A stretch of 64,000 nt of DNA from Roseicyclus sediminis (GCF_025515305.1 NZ_JAOPHT010000008.1:62001-126000), one strand, 5' to 3'; counted from the first letter of the stretch, positions 1 through 8,851 are shown. The notes: generated by a model not told the origin, from the letters alone. Made by a program: numbers and translations.

Positions 1-1
1 G

Positions 2-625
2 ATGCAGCCCGGCGGCTGGTTCAACATCGAGATCAACTCGGTCGAAGACCTGCAGGGCCTGCGCTTCCGCATGCCCGGCCAGGGTGGCCAGGTGCTGGGT
101 CGTCTGGGTGCTTCCGTCCAGAACATCCCCGGCGGCGAGATCTACCAGGCGCTGGCCTCGCGCCAGATCGACGGCGCCGAGTGGATCGGCCCCTATGCCG
201 ACGAGCGGATGGGCTTCCAGGAAGTCACCAACATCTACTACGCCGCAGGCTTCCACGAGCCGGGTTCGACCCTGTCGCTGGTGTTCAACCAGCAGATCTG
301 GGAATCGCTGACGCCCACCCAGCAGACCGTCTGCAAGGTCGCCTGCGAAGCCGCACACGCGCAGAACACCGCGCTTTCGCTGGCTGAAAACGGCGCGGCG
401 CTTGCCCGCCTGCAGGCCGGTGGCGTTCAGGTCCGCCAGTTCCCCGATGAAGTGTGGGATGCGTTCGGAACCGCTGCTGCAGAAGTGCGCCAGGAGAACA
501 TGGGCGACCCGATCTACGCCGAGATCGCCAACAGCGTGTTCGCCTCGATGAATGAGTCGTCGGCTTGGTACGAGATCGCCGACGGCGAATTCATGCGCCA
601 GCGTAACCGGGTCAACGCAGGCTGA
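2..625 (+). CDS. TRAP transporter substrate-binding protein, C-terminal part
   Basis: C-terminal 207 residues of a DctP-family periplasmic binding protein; the gene runs off the left edge, so the ATG at 2 is probably internal. The motif GGEIYQALASRQIDGAEW and the following GPYADE segment are typical of the ligand-binding half of TRAP binding proteins. From memory they resemble the 2-oxoacid-binding TakP branch (GGDIYPAL..IDATE..GPYDDE). The protein would deliver an organic acid to the DctQ/DctM pair encoded just downstream. The exact substrate is unknown. A valine degradation operon lies a few kb away, so a branched-chain oxoacid is possible, but this is only inference. Confidence 0.9.
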   Translation: MQPGGWFNIEINSVEDLQGLRFRMPGQGGQVLGRLGASVQNIPGGEIYQALASRQIDGAEWIGPYADERMGFQEVTNIYYAAGFHEPGSTLSLVFNQQIWESLTPTQQTVCKVACEAAHAQNTALSLAENGAALARLQAGGVQVRQFPDEVWDAFGTAAAEVRQENMGDPIYAEIANSVFASMNESSAWYEIADGEFMRQRNRVNAG

Positions 626-643
626 GCCTTGCCTAAAGTTCGT

Positions 644-675
644 CCCGTCCGGTCGCCTCGCGCGGTCCGGGCGGG
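644..675 (+). other. hairpin between TRAP binding protein and permease genes
   Basis: CCCGTCCGG (644-652) can pair with CCGGGCGGG (667-675) with one G-U pair and a 14-base loop. No T-run follows, so it is more likely an RNA-stabilising or attenuating stem than a full terminator. Such stems after binding-protein genes usually keep the binding protein more abundant than the permeases. Confidence 0.45.
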
Positions 676-744
676 GCCTTGCGCCGTGCGTGGACCACTG
701 GGGGTCCGGACTGCACGGCATGCCCGCGTTCGGGGGATCACAGC

Positions 745-1656
745 ATGATCGATTTCATCCTATGGGTGCTGCAGAATATCGCGCTGGCCCCGTATCACCT
801 GTTCGTCGCGCTCACGAATCCGGGGGCATGGCTCGACTGGGCCAATCCCGAGGCCGTGATGCGCTTCATCTACTACGGCGCCTCGGTCGAACTGTTCTTC
901 GTGGCCTTCACCACGTTCCTCATCATCACCGCGCTCGGCATGGCCTGGAAGCGCGACATCCTGTGGTGGGGCGTACGCATCCTCGAAGGCTTCGCCAACG
1001 TCGTCGGCCGCACGGCCGCGTGGGCGGGCCTCATCATGGTCCTGATCCAGGTCATGATCGTCTTTCTTCAGCGCATCTTCCGTGTGTCCGGGATCGAGCT
1101 CGGCCCGCTCGGCATTGCGCTGTCCATGGATCTCAGCTGGTGGGCCGAGGGCCTGAAGTTCTGGAACGCGCTCGTGGTCACGCTGTGCGTGGCCTACACC
1201 TTCGTGCAGGGCGGCCATGTCCGCGTCGACCTCGTCTACTCGGCGGTGAAGTTCCGCACGAAGAAGGTCATCGACATGGTGGGCTGCCTGATCTTCATGA
1301 TGCCGGCCATCGTCATCACGTATCTCTATGCCTGGTTCTTCATGTGGCGGCACCTGATGACGCCTTCGGTGACGTCCACGAGCGAGCTTGACCGCATGCT
1401 GATGCAGTCGCGCATCTTCCGCTGGAACGTGGAGACCATCGGCTTCAGCCCGAACGGCTTCAACGCCTACTTCCTGTTCAAGGTGCTGATCGTGCTGTTC
1501 TGCGTCATGGTCTTCCTTCAGGCCATCGCCTTCTTCTGGCGCTCGTATCTGGAATGGCTCGAGGGCGAAGCGAGCGAGGGCAAATATCTCGACCGCGACA
1601 AGCTGGGCGACGAGGCCGAGGAACTGGAGCACGCGATTCACTCCGGCTCGACCTGA
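745..1656 (+). CDS. TRAP transporter small permease (DctQ family)
   Basis: 303-residue integral membrane protein between the binding-protein and large-permease genes, the usual dctPQM order. Hydrophobic segments fall near residues 5-20, 45-75, 85-125, 145-170, 190-215 and 255-280, interrupted by charged loops. It is longer than the common 160-200 residue DctQ, as in the long-subunit TRAP subtype; the extra length includes a hydrophilic loop before the last segment and a charged C-terminal tail (residues about 280-303). The ATG at 745 follows a GGGGGAT ribosome-binding sequence, whereas the in-frame upstream codons encode a Cys/Pro-rich stretch unlike a membrane start. It probably couples the large permease to the periplasmic receptor. 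Confidence 0.9.
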   Translation: MIDFILWVLQNIALAPYHLFVALTNPGAWLDWANPEAVMRFIYYGASVELFFVAFTTFLIITALGMAWKRDILWWGVRILEGFANVVGRTAAWAGLIMVLIQVMIVFLQRIFRVSGIELGPLGIALSMDLSWWAEGLKFWNALVVTLCVAYTFVQGGHVRVDLVYSAVKFRTKKVIDMVGCLIFMMPAIVITYLYAWFFMWRHLMTPSVTSTSELDRMLMQSRIFRWNVETIGFSPNGFNAYFLFKVLIVLFCVMVFLQAIAFFWRSYLEWLEGEASEGKYLDRDKLGDEAEELEHAIHSGST

Positions 1657-1737
1657 GCCGGGCCGTCGCGCGACTTTCGATTTTGGGACTGACGGCGTCT
1701 CCCGTGATGACGCCGGATTGAGGGGAAAGACAGGACC

Positions 1738-4092
1738 ATGCTGTTCGGATTGGATGGGGTCGAGATCGGCCTGATCATCGTGTTCCTGACGCTCTTTGCG
1801 GGGATCATGACAGGCTTTCCGGTCGCCTTCGCCATCGGCGGCGCCGGCGTCATTTCCTTCGCGATCATCGCCGCGCTGGACAGTGCCGGCCTCCTGATAC
1901 ACCAGGCGATCGACACGTCATCGGCGGAATACTCGGCGCTCGTTGCCGAAGGGGTCATCCGGGAATCGATATCCGTATTCCGATACCCCGAGTTGCCAAG
2001 GATCGAGGAACACCTGTTCCCGGGCGGCTGGGAACAGGCGATGGAGCGCAATATCTCCTTCATCGTCAACCGGATGAACGAGCGCGTCATCGCTGGCCAG
2101 TCGATCGAGACGCTGCTCGCCGTGCTGATGTTCGTCCTAATGGGCATCACGCTCGAGCGTTCGAAGATCGCCGAGGAACTTCTGACGACGATGGCGCGGG
2201 TCTTCGGCCCGCTCCCGGGCGGCCTTGCCGTGTCCATCGTGATCGTGGGCGCGTTCCTCGCGGCCTCGACCGGCATCGTCGGCGCGACCGTGGTGACGAT
2301 GGGCCTTCTCGCCCTGCCGACCATGCTCAGGAACGGGTATTCGCCCGAGCTTGCCACCGGCGTCATCGCGGCCTCGGGCACGCTCGGCCAGATCATCCCG
2401 CCGTCGATCGTGATCGTCCTTCTCGGCACGCTTGTGGGCGACCTCTACGCCACGGGGCAGGAGACGCGGGCGCAGCTCGCGGGATGTTCCGACGCGCTCA
2501 CCTACCTGGGTGAGCCCGCTGTCCTCTCGGTCGGGACGCTCTTCCAGGCCGCGCTTCTGCCGGGTCTCTTCCTCGCATTCCTCTATGGCGCCTATGCCTT
2601 CGGCTTCGCGCTTCTGAACCCGTCCAAGGCGCCCGCGGTCGAGTTCGGCGCAAGCACCTCCGAACCCGTGACCCGCAACGAGGGCCTGACCTGGTTCCTC
2701 GGCGTTCCGGCCGCGATCCTCATCGTCGTCGGTCTGGCCGCGAACGGCGGCCTTATCGGCACCCAGAGCCCGCACCTCGTGGATGCCGGGCCGCAGCAGG
2801 AGCGGGTGCTGCGCACCAACGTCAGCGAGCAGTGCCAGGCGGCGATGATCGAGCTGCATGGCCAGGAAACCTGGGATAGGGCGGTCGAGGCCCGCGCGGC
2901 CGGTGCCGCGGCCGAAGAAGAGGCAGCCGCCGCCGCCGCCGAGATGACGGACGAGGAACGCGCCGCGGCCGCTGCCGCCGCAGTTCTCACGGCCGCCCCG
3001 ATCGGCACGGGCGTCACGGCGATCTTCGTCCTGCTCGGCCTGATCCTGACCATCGCACGGGGCATTTCGCCCACGTCCTCGCCGACGCCTCTGCTGGTCG
3101 GGGCAGGGGGTATCGCGCTGGCCTTCCTCCTCGATATCCTGGTGCTGACGCCCGCGACGAGTTCGGGTGCCACCTTCCTCATCCTTGCCGTGCCGACGAT
3201 CCTGACGCTCTACGGCTGCCGCGAGGCGATGGTGCGGCTTGCGCGCAACGACCTGCTCCGCGTGGTCTTCCCGCCGCTGATCCTGATCGTGGCGGTGCTG
3301 GGCTCGATCCTCGGCGGCATCACCAACCCGACGCCCGCCGCGGCGCTGGGTGCGTCGGGCGCCATCATGCTCGCCGCCTATCGCAAGCTGAAGGAAGAGA
3401 ACGGCAAGTCGAAGATCGTGATCTGGGCGAGCTTCGCCATCGTCATCATGATCCTGCTGGGCGTGAACTTCGACCTGCGCATCACCCGCGAGGTCGTGCC
3501 GATCGAGGACTGGATCGCCTACGTCCTGGCGCAAATGGCCTATCACTTCGCGTTCTTCGGGCTCCTGTTCTCGTGCTGGGTGCTGTTCCGCTCGAACATC
3601 CTCAGCCCGGTGGTCCGCGAGACGGCGAAGGTGACGTCGATGGTCTTCACCATCCTCATCGGTTCGCAGATGCTGAACCTCGTGCTCATTTCCTTCGGGG
3701 GCGAGCATCACATCCAGCAGTACCTGCGCAGCTTCGACAACGAACTCGTGGTGTTTTTCGTCGTCATGGCGATCCTGTTCATCCTCGGCTTCGTGCTCGA
3801 CTTCCTCGAGATCATCTACATCGTGATCCCCATCGTCGGGCCGGTGATCTACGGCGGAACGCTCGATCCGGCCTGGGTGACGATCATGATCGCGGTCAAC
3901 CTGCAGACGTCGTTCCTGACGCCGCCATTCGGCTTCGCGCTGTTCTACCTGCGCGGGGTGGCGCCACCACAGGTGACGACCGGCCACATCTATCGTGGCG
4001 TCGTCCCCTTCGTGCTGATCCAGGTGATCGGGCTTCTGCTGCTCTACTTCTTCCCGGGCATCGTGACGATCCTGCCGGATCTCCTGAACTAG
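1738..4092 (+). CDS. TRAP transporter large permease (DctM family), extended form
   Basis: 784-residue DctM-type sodium-coupled permease, nearly twice the usual 425-450 residues. The N-terminal DctM start (GLIIVFLTLFAGIMTGFPVAF) and the C-terminal signature around PPFGFALFYLRG are intact, so the gene is complete. The extra length is mainly hydrophilic insertions near residues 55-125, 240-265 and 345-425. The last is rich in Ala/Glu (AAEEEAAAAAAEMTDEERAA) and probably forms a charged helix between membrane segments. Long DctM proteins paired with long DctQ proteins are known in Roseobacters; what the insertions do is unclear. A strong bidirectional terminator follows at 4116. Confidence 0.9.
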   Translation: MLFGLDGVEIGLIIVFLTLFAGIMTGFPVAFAIGGAGVISFAIIAALDSAGLLIHQAIDTSSAEYSALVAEGVIRESISVFRYPELPRIEEHLFPGGWEQAMERNISFIVNRMNERVIAGQSIETLLAVLMFVLMGITLERSKIAEELLTTMARVFGPLPGGLAVSIVIVGAFLAASTGIVGATVVTMGLLALPTMLRNGYSPELATGVIAASGTLGQIIPPSIVIVLLGTLVGDLYATGQETRAQLAGCSDALTYLGEPAVLSVGTLFQAALLPGLFLAFLYGAYAFGFALLNPSKAPAVEFGASTSEPVTRNEGLTWFLGVPAAILIVVGLAANGGLIGTQSPHLVDAGPQQERVLRTNVSEQCQAAMIELHGQETWDRAVEARAAGAAAEEEAAAAAAEMTDEERAAAAAAAVLTAAPIGTGVTAIFVLLGLILTIARGISPTSSPTPLLVGAGGIALAFLLDILVLTPATSSGATFLILAVPTILTLYGCREAMVRLARNDLLRVVFPPLILIVAVLGSILGGITNPTPAAALGASGAIMLAAYRKLKEENGKSKIVIWASFAIVIMILLGVNFDLRITREVVPIEDWIAYVLAQMAYHFAFFGLLFSCWVLFRSNILSPVVRETAKVTSMVFTILIGSQMLNLVLISFGGEHHIQQYLRSFDNELVVFFVVMAILFILGFVLDFLEIIYIVIPIVGPVIYGGTLDPAWVTIMIAVNLQTSFLTPPFGFALFYLRGVAPPQVTTGHIYRGVVPFVLIQVIGLLLLYFFPGIVTILPDLLN

Positions 4093-4115
4093 CCGGGTCC
4101 GGCACCGAGAAACGC

Positions 4116-4142
4116 AAAGAGGGGCGCCTGGCGCCCCTCTTT
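4116..4142. terminator. bidirectional terminator between dctM and the VOC gene
   Basis: AAAGAGGGGCGC and GCGCCCCTCTTT form a perfect 12-bp stem around CTG. The A-run and T-run on either side make it usable on both strands, between convergent genes. Confidence 0.85.
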
Positions 4143-4531
4143 CACGTTCGCGGTTGCGTCGCCGGGCCTATCAGGTCCCATTTGTTGCCCCAGGGGTCCC
4201 GCCATTGGGCGACCCGGCCATAGGCCTCGTCGCGCGGTTCTTCGAGGAAACGCCCCCCGGCCGCAATGATCCGGTCCGCGTCTCTGGCGAAATCGTCGGT
4301 GTCGAGGAAGAAGGCGACGCGATCGCCCGCCTGGGCGCCCATGGCGGCCACCTGCGCGGGGCTGGTGGGGCGGGCGAGGATCAGTGCCGTTCCCGGCATC
4401 GGCGGCGCTACGACGACCCAGCGCTTCCGCCCCTGGTCGATATCCTCGACACAGGTCCAGCCAAGTCCCTCCACGAAAAAGGTCAGCCCTTCGTCGTATT
4501 CCGGGACAAGGAACGTGATCCGGCTCGGCAC
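4142..4531 (-). CDS. VOC (glyoxalase/bleomycin-resistance fold) family protein
   Basis: 129-residue single-domain protein with the vicinal-oxygen-chelate layout: a beta strand at the N-terminus (RITFLVPEYDEGLTFF), a central strand-rich part, and the C-terminal strand with DPWGNKWDLIGP, a hallmark of the fold. Members bind a metal and act on glyoxal-type adducts, aromatics or antibiotics, or simply bind ligands, so the substrate cannot be read from sequence. The gene starts 3 bp after the bpt stop codon, so the two are almost certainly co-transcribed. Its stop codon touches the shared terminator stem. Confidence 0.85.
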   Translation of the reverse strand: MPSRITFLVPEYDEGLTFFVEGLGWTCVEDIDQGRKRWVVVAPPMPGTALILARPTSPAQVAAMGAQAGDRVAFFLDTDDFARDADRIIAAGGRFLEEPRDEAYGRVAQWRDPWGNKWDLIGPATQPRT

Positions 4532-4534
4532 CTC

Positions 4535-5353
4535 TCAGGCGCCGCGAAGGTCGGGAAGCGTGATCTGCGCCACCTGCTGCGCGATCGGGTCGACCGAGAG
4601 CGGGTGCGTCTGGTTGGAGTAATCGTTGGGCTTTCCGATCGGCTGCCACTGGCCGCCGACATAGACCTCGAGCGCGGGGAACTGCGCCTTGTATCCCATC
4701 TTGTCCGAGCCGGGCACCCAATAGCCGAGATAGACATAAGGCAGCCCCGCCTCCCGGGCGAGCGCGACGTGATCGAGGATCACGTAGGACCCCAGCGACG
4801 ACTTCGTGCGGTCGGGGTCGAAGAAGGAATAGACGAGGCTCAGCCCGTCATCGAGGATGTCGGTCAGGCATACCGCGGTCAGCGCCTCGTCGCGCTGGCG
4901 GTCGCGGTATTCGACGACGCGCGTCTTGACCGGCGTCTCCTCGATCATCGCGGCGAACTCGAAGACGTCCATGTCGGCCATGCCGCCATCGGCGTGGCGG
5001 GCATCGAGGTAGCGACGGAACAGCGCGTACTGCTCCTCCGTGGCCCAGGCCGAACGGGCCGAGCGCACGAGGCTGCCGTTGCGCTTCATCACGCGATTCT
5101 GGCTTTTGCGCGGTTCGAAGTCGGCGACCCGGATCCGCGCCGACAGACAGGCCGCGCATTCGGTACAGGAGGGGCGATAGAGAACGTTCTGCGACCGGCG
5201 GAAGCCCTGCTTCGACAGCGCGTTGTTCAGTTTTTCCGCCTGCTCTCCCTGAAGCGCCGTGAACAGTTTGCGCTCGCGCCGGCCCGAGAGATACGGGCAG
5301 GTCTGCGGAGCCGTCACGTAGAATTGCGGCGCTATGGGCAGGGTATGACGCAT
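4535..5353 (-). CDS. bpt: aspartate/glutamate leucyltransferase (bacterial ATE1-like)
   Basis: 272-residue protein matching the Bpt family, which transfers leucine from Leu-tRNA to N-terminal Asp or Glu and so marks proteins for the ClpS/ClpAP N-degron route in the cytoplasm. The N-terminal domain carries the conserved CPY motif and the [10 protein letters not shown] cysteine cluster near residues 60-70. The C-terminal GNAT-like half contains [19 protein letters not shown]. Length agrees with the family (about 250-280). It sits between the RDD membrane protein gene and the VOC gene on the same strand. Confidence 0.92.
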   Translation of the reverse strand: MRHTLPIAPQFYVTAPQTCPYLSGRRERKLFTALQGEQAEKLNNALSKQGFRRSQNVLYRPSCTECAACLSARIRVADFEPRKSQNRVMKRNGSLVRSARSAWATEEQYALFRRYLDARHADGGMADMDVFEFAAMIEETPVKTRVVEYRDRQRDEALTAVCLTDILDDGLSLVYSFFDPDRTKSSLGSYVILDHVALAREAGLPYVYLGYWVPGSDKMGYKAQFPALEVYVGGQWQPIGKPNDYSNQTHPLSVDPIAQQVAQITLPDLRGA

Positions 5354-5448
5354 GATGCGGGCAGTCCGGGTGGGTCGTGCTTGGTCGTCCTCGGCCTATA
5401 GCCTGCCTCACCCGGACCACGGCCCGCAACACGTTTTTTCGTCGCTGG

Positions 5449-5913
5449 TTAGCGCGGCCGGTTGATCGCCGCGGTTCCGAGGATGTGGTCGTGCAGGCCC
5501 TGGTGGCGCTGCGTCGCGGCCATGAGCCCGACGGAGATGATCTGCAGGATCATCGACGCCGACAGCACGAGGTAGAGGCCGGTATGCACCATCGCCTCGC
5601 CGCCGGTGAACCGATGGCCGAGCGCATTGCGCAACTCGATGTTCATCAGGCGCATGCCGAGCGTTGCCGACCCGGTCCCGATCGTGGCCGACCGGTAGAG
5701 GAAGGAGACGGTGAAATAGAGGATCGGCCAGACCCACAGCAGCACCGTCAGCGTCAGAAGCCCGAGGACCAGAGAGATCGCGCTGATGATGAGAACATCG
5801 ACCACCCAGGCGAAGAAGCGCTTGGCGGGCACGCCGTCATAGAAGGCGTGGTCGTATTCGGGGTCGGGCAGTCCGCCGGTCAGGGTCATGGCGTGGGACA
5901 TGGACATCGTCAT
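5449..5913 (-). CDS. RDD family membrane protein
   Basis: 154-residue RDD-domain protein. The family signature appears as KRFFAWVVDVLII (Arg plus Asp in the first membrane helix) and ATLGMRLMNIELR after the second helix. A third hydrophobic stretch (GLYLVLSASMILQIISVGLM) and QGLHDHILGT complete the domain. RDD proteins are often found in cation homeostasis or stress loci, but this one has no assigned function. The start is taken as the first ATG of the Met-rich segment MTMSMSHAM at 5913; the second ATG at 5907 has better spacing to a GAG and is equally possible. Confidence 0.8.
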   Translation of the reverse strand: MTMSMSHAMTLTGGLPDPEYDHAFYDGVPAKRFFAWVVDVLIISAISLVLGLLTLTVLLWVWPILYFTVSFLYRSATIGTGSATLGMRLMNIELRNALGHRFTGGEAMVHTGLYLVLSASMILQIISVGLMAATQRHQGLHDHILGTAAINRPR

Positions 5914-6064
5914 CTCGTTTGAAAAGGGACAAGTGGCCGCGGCAGGCGCCGTCAGGGGACGTGTCGGGCACCGTGCCGCGGCCGGAACCATGGCGTCAGG
6001 GGGGCGCGCCATGGTGTCGTTTCGGCCGTGATGCCCCACCCGCAATGCGGGCGGGACAGGTGGC

Positions 6065-6481
6065 TCAGGCCTCGGCCGTGTCGTCGGTCCGTGCCTTGCG
6101 CGCACGATCGTCCATGAACTGGTCGAATTCCGACTTGTCCTTGGCGTCGCGCAGCCGCTGCAGGAAGGCCTCGAAGGCGTCCTGCTCCTCTTCCAGCCGG
6201 CGCAGCGTGTCGGCCTTGTACGCATCGAAGGCGGTGTTGCCGGACGTGCGGAACTTGTGGCGGGTCATGTGGCGGGCGTTGCCGCAGCTTCCGTTGAACA
6301 TGCGTTTGCTCCAGATCATGTAGGCGAGAAGGGCGAGGCCGAGCGGCCAGAACAGGATGAAGGCAAGGACCATCGCGGCGATCCATGCGCCTTTGCCGCG
6401 GGCGTCGAGCCAGGCCTCGGCCCTGGCGAACCAGCCCCGGGCCTCCTGGGCCATCGGAACTTCGGTGGAGGATGCAGTCAT
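6065..6481 (-). CDS. DUF2852 domain membrane protein
   Basis: 138-residue protein with one strong membrane helix (WIAAMVLAFILFWPLGLALLAYMIWS, about residues 32-58) followed by the conserved RMFNGSCGNAR segment and a charged, coiled-coil-prone C-terminus (FDAYKADTLRRLEEEQDAFEAF). This is DUF2852, a family largely limited to alphaproteobacteria and of unknown function. An AAGGAG ribosome-binding site lies just upstream of the ATG at 6481. A palindrome at 6518-6532 sits in its promoter region. Confidence 0.85.
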   Translation of the reverse strand: MTASSTEVPMAQEARGWFARAEAWLDARGKGAWIAAMVLAFILFWPLGLALLAYMIWSKRMFNGSCGNARHMTRHKFRTSGNTAFDAYKADTLRRLEEEQDAFEAFLQRLRDAKDKSEFDQFMDDRARKARTDDTAEA

Positions 6482-6517
6482 CTGGGGTCTCCTTGTCGGC
6501 TCTCAGTGAATGTAAAT

Positions 6518-6532
6518 GTTAATCACATTAAC
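6518..6532. promoter_or_regulatory. palindrome GTTAAT-CAC-ATTAAC upstream of DUF2852 gene
   Basis: Perfect 6-bp inverted repeat with a 3-bp spacer in the most AT-rich part of the promoter region, about 40 bp upstream of the minus-strand ATG at 6481. It fits a dimeric repressor site. It is not a proper CtrA site, because the two TTAA boxes are 5 rather than 7 bases apart. Confidence 0.4.
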
Positions 6533-6656
6533 GCATATGGGGAGCCGCCTTCGCCCCGCAAGAGGCGAAGTGAATCTTTTTTACATATTTTCGGAAGACG
6601 GTCGCGAGCGCCGGGATTCCGCGTTCCGGTCGCGGGGCGCCGGCAGGGATCTGGGC

Positions 6657-6682
6657 AAAAAGAAACCCCACGCGAGGTGGGG
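6657..6682 (-). terminator. rho-independent terminator of the valine catabolism operon
   Basis: On the minus strand CCCCAC-CTCGC-GTGGGG is followed by TTTCTTTTT. It lies about 180 bp after the mmsB stop. Confidence 0.85.
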
Positions 6683-6862
6683 CAGGACATTCCAGATCAG
6701 AGGTTCGATCTTGGGGTCCGCTGCCCGGCGCTGCGGCACGAGGTGCACCTGGTCGTCATTTTCGCCGCGCGCCGGGCAAATCTGCGGACATATCTTGGAG
6801 TGTCACCCCAAATGATGCCACATTTTGTTTCCCGGTCAAGAAAAATCGCGGTTTCCCGGGTT

Positions 6863-7738
6863 TCAGTCGCTTCGTCCACGTGACTCGAATCTCGGCAACA
6901 TCGCCGAGAAGTCGCGGCCCTTGCCGTCCTCGTCCTCGACGAATGTCTCGTAGAGCCGCGCCGCGAGACGGCCCATCGGCGTGTCCGCGTCCGCGCCTTC
7001 GGCCGCGTCCTGCGACAGCCGAAGGTCCTTCAGCATCAACTCCGCCGCGAAGCCGGGCTTGTAGTCGTTGTCGGCGGGGCTCTTCGGGCCGATGCCGGGC
7101 GCGGGGCAATAGGCGTTCATGCTCCAGGAATACCCCGATGAGGTCGACACGACGTCGAACATCGCCTGTCGGTCGAGGCCCAGCTTGTCGGCCAGCGCGA
7201 AAGCCTCGCAGGTGGCGATCATCGTGACGCCAAGGATCATGTTGTTGCAGATCTTCGCGGCCTGGCCGTTGCCGGCCGGTCCGCAATGCACCGCCTTCTG
7301 CCCCATGACGTCGAAAAGCGGTTTCGCGGTCGCGAAGGCCCCGTCGCTTCCGCCCACCATGAAGGTGAGCGTCCCCGCCGCCGCGCCGCCGACGCCGCCC
7401 GAGACCGGCGCGTCGAGAAAGCCGATGCCGGCGGCCTCTGCCTCCGCCGCCACCGCGCGCGCCGAGGCCACGTCGACGGTCGAGCAGTCCAGAAGGACCG
7501 CGCCCTTGTCCATCGCGGGCAGCACCTCGGCCGCCACCGCGCGCAGGATCGCGCCGTTGGGCAGCATGGTGATGACCACCTCCGCGCCCCTGGCGGCGTC
7601 CGGTGCGCTTCCCGCCTGCGCGACGCCCTCCACGGTGACGCCCGCCACGTCGTAGCCCGTCACCGCGTGGCCCGCGGCCACGAGGTTCGCCGCCATCGGC
7701 GCACCCATGTTGCCAAGCCCGATGAATCCGATCTTCAT
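6863..7738 (-). CDS. mmsB: 3-hydroxyisobutyrate dehydrogenase
   Basis: 291-residue enzyme that oxidises 3-hydroxyisobutyrate to methylmalonate semialdehyde with NAD in valine breakdown. The N-terminal dinucleotide-binding motif is GLGNMGAPMAANL (residues about 7-19). The substrate motif DAPVSGGVGGAAAGTLTFMVGG lies near residue 115, and the catalytic lysine segment GNGQAAKICNNMI near residue 165. Length matches the family. It is the last gene of a minus-strand operon after the acyl-CoA dehydrogenase and 3-hydroxyisobutyryl-CoA hydrolase genes. Its product would be used by MmsA encoded at 12898-14397. Confidence 0.93.
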   Translation of the reverse strand: MKIGFIGLGNMGAPMAANLVAAGHAVTGYDVAGVTVEGVAQAGSAPDAARGAEVVITMLPNGAILRAVAAEVLPAMDKGAVLLDCSTVDVASARAVAAEAEAAGIGFLDAPVSGGVGGAAAGTLTFMVGGSDGAFATAKPLFDVMGQKAVHCGPAGNGQAAKICNNMILGVTMIATCEAFALADKLGLDRQAMFDVVSTSSGYSWSMNAYCPAPGIGPKSPADNDYKPGFAAELMLKDLRLSQDAAEGADADTPMGRLAARLYETFVEDEDGKGRDFSAMLPRFESRGRSD

Positions 7739-7764
7739 GTCCGTCCCTCCCTGCCGTCTTCAGA

Positions 7765-8799
7765 TCACAGCTTCAGCCCATCGGCGCCGAGCGGCAAGAG
7801 CATCCCCGACACCTCCGTCGCCGGGGCGCCGTCGATCCGGTCATGCCGCCATCGCGGCGACCGGTCCTTGTCGATGATCGCCGCGCGGATCCCTTCGAGG
7901 AAATCGCCCTTCTCCATGGCGCGAGACGTGAAACGGTATTCCAGCTCCAGCGCCCCCTCGATCGTGTCGCGGCCCCGCACCCGGTGGATCAGGTCCACCG
8001 TGCAGGCCATCGACAGCGGGCTGTTCTTCTCCATCGCCGCCAGAGCGCGGGCCGCGACGGGGCCGTCGGAGAAGCGGAGCGCGTTGAAGATATCCCGCAG
8101 CGTCTCGCCCCCGAACAGCCGGTCGATCCAGGTGGCTTCCGCGGCCATCGCGCTCTCCGGGGCGGGCTGGGCGGCGCGGTCCACCGCCTCCCAGTCGCCG
8201 GTGTCGCACAATTCGGCCTTCAGCGCGTCCCAGCCCGCCTCCGGCAGGTAGTAGTCGGCGAAGCCCGCATGGATCGCATCGCCCGGTCCCATCCGCGCCG
8301 CCGTCAATCCAAGGTACTCCCCGAGCCGCCCCGGCGCGCGCGCCAGGATCAGCGAACCGCCGACATCCGGCACCAGCCCGATGCCGCATTCAGGCATCGC
8401 GATGCGCGAGCTCTCCCCCACCACCCGGTGTGATCCGTGGCAGCCGACACCAACGCCGCCACCCATGGTGAAGCCCTGCAGGAAACTCGCCACCGGCTTG
8501 GGGAAATTGAACAGCTTGGCGTTCATCCGGTACTCGTCGGCCCAGAAACGCCGCGCGTAGTCGAAATCTCCCGCCTTGCCCGTGGCGTGCATCTCCGCGA
8601 TGTCGCCGCCCGCGCAGAAAGCCTTCTCGCCCGCTCCGTCGATGACGAGAAGCGCCACTGCGTCGTCCTGCGCCCAAGTGTCGAGCGCGCCCTCGATCGC
8701 GCGGCACATGTCCCATGTCAGCGCGTTCAGCGCCTGCGGCCGGTTCAGCGTGATGCGCCCCGCGCGGCCTTCCTTGCGGATCTGGATGTCTCCGCTCAT
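7765..8799 (-). CDS. 3-hydroxyisobutyryl-CoA hydrolase (enoyl-CoA hydratase fold)
   Basis: 344-residue crotonase-fold protein. Oxyanion-hole motifs are AFCAGGDIAEM (near residue 60) and GFTMGGGVGVGCHGSHRV (near residue 108). The ECGIGLVPDVGGS segment and the long C-terminal region match the HIBCH branch rather than the 260-residue hydratases. It would hydrolyse 3-hydroxyisobutyryl-CoA to free 3-hydroxyisobutyrate, the substrate of MmsB encoded 26 bp downstream. The order acyl-CoA dehydrogenase, HIBCH, MmsB makes valine catabolism the best reading. Confidence 0.88.
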   Translation of the reverse strand: MSGDIQIRKEGRAGRITLNRPQALNALTWDMCRAIEGALDTWAQDDAVALLVIDGAGEKAFCAGGDIAEMHATGKAGDFDYARRFWADEYRMNAKLFNFPKPVASFLQGFTMGGGVGVGCHGSHRVVGESSRIAMPECGIGLVPDVGGSLILARAPGRLGEYLGLTAARMGPGDAIHAGFADYYLPEAGWDALKAELCDTGDWEAVDRAAQPAPESAMAAEATWIDRLFGGETLRDIFNALRFSDGPVAARALAAMEKNSPLSMACTVDLIHRVRGRDTIEGALELEYRFTSRAMEKGDFLEGIRAAIIDKDRSPRWRHDRIDGAPATEVSGMLLPLGADGLKL

Positions 8800-8813
8800 G
8801 GGCGGTGCCGTTC

Positions 8814-8836
8814 CTTCATCTTTCCAAAAATACGCA
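8814..8836. repeat. partial copy of a short intergenic repeat
   Basis: CCTTCATCTTTCCAAAAATACGC type sequence in the gap between two operon genes. It is closely related to the longer copy at 62886-62912. Confidence 0.45.
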
Positions 8837-8851
8837 TGACCCGTCCTGACC

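Larger units (their letters stand above)
6482..6862. other. gene-free stretch: promoter region and terminator
   Basis: About 380 bp without a convincing gene. The left end holds the leader and AT-rich promoter region of the DUF2852 gene with the palindrome at 6518-6532. The middle holds the terminator of the valine operon at 6657-6682. Nothing recognisable was seen in 6690-6862, the 3' untranslated region after mmsB. Confidence 0.6.

Noticed and set aside
2137-3987. 616-codon open frame opposite dctM
   Set aside because: Shadow frame; the plus strand encodes a complete DctM protein with correct ends.
6519-6532. Possible CtrA site (TTAA...TTAAC)
   Set aside because: The two boxes are 5 bases apart instead of 7; the sequence is better described as a symmetric palindrome.
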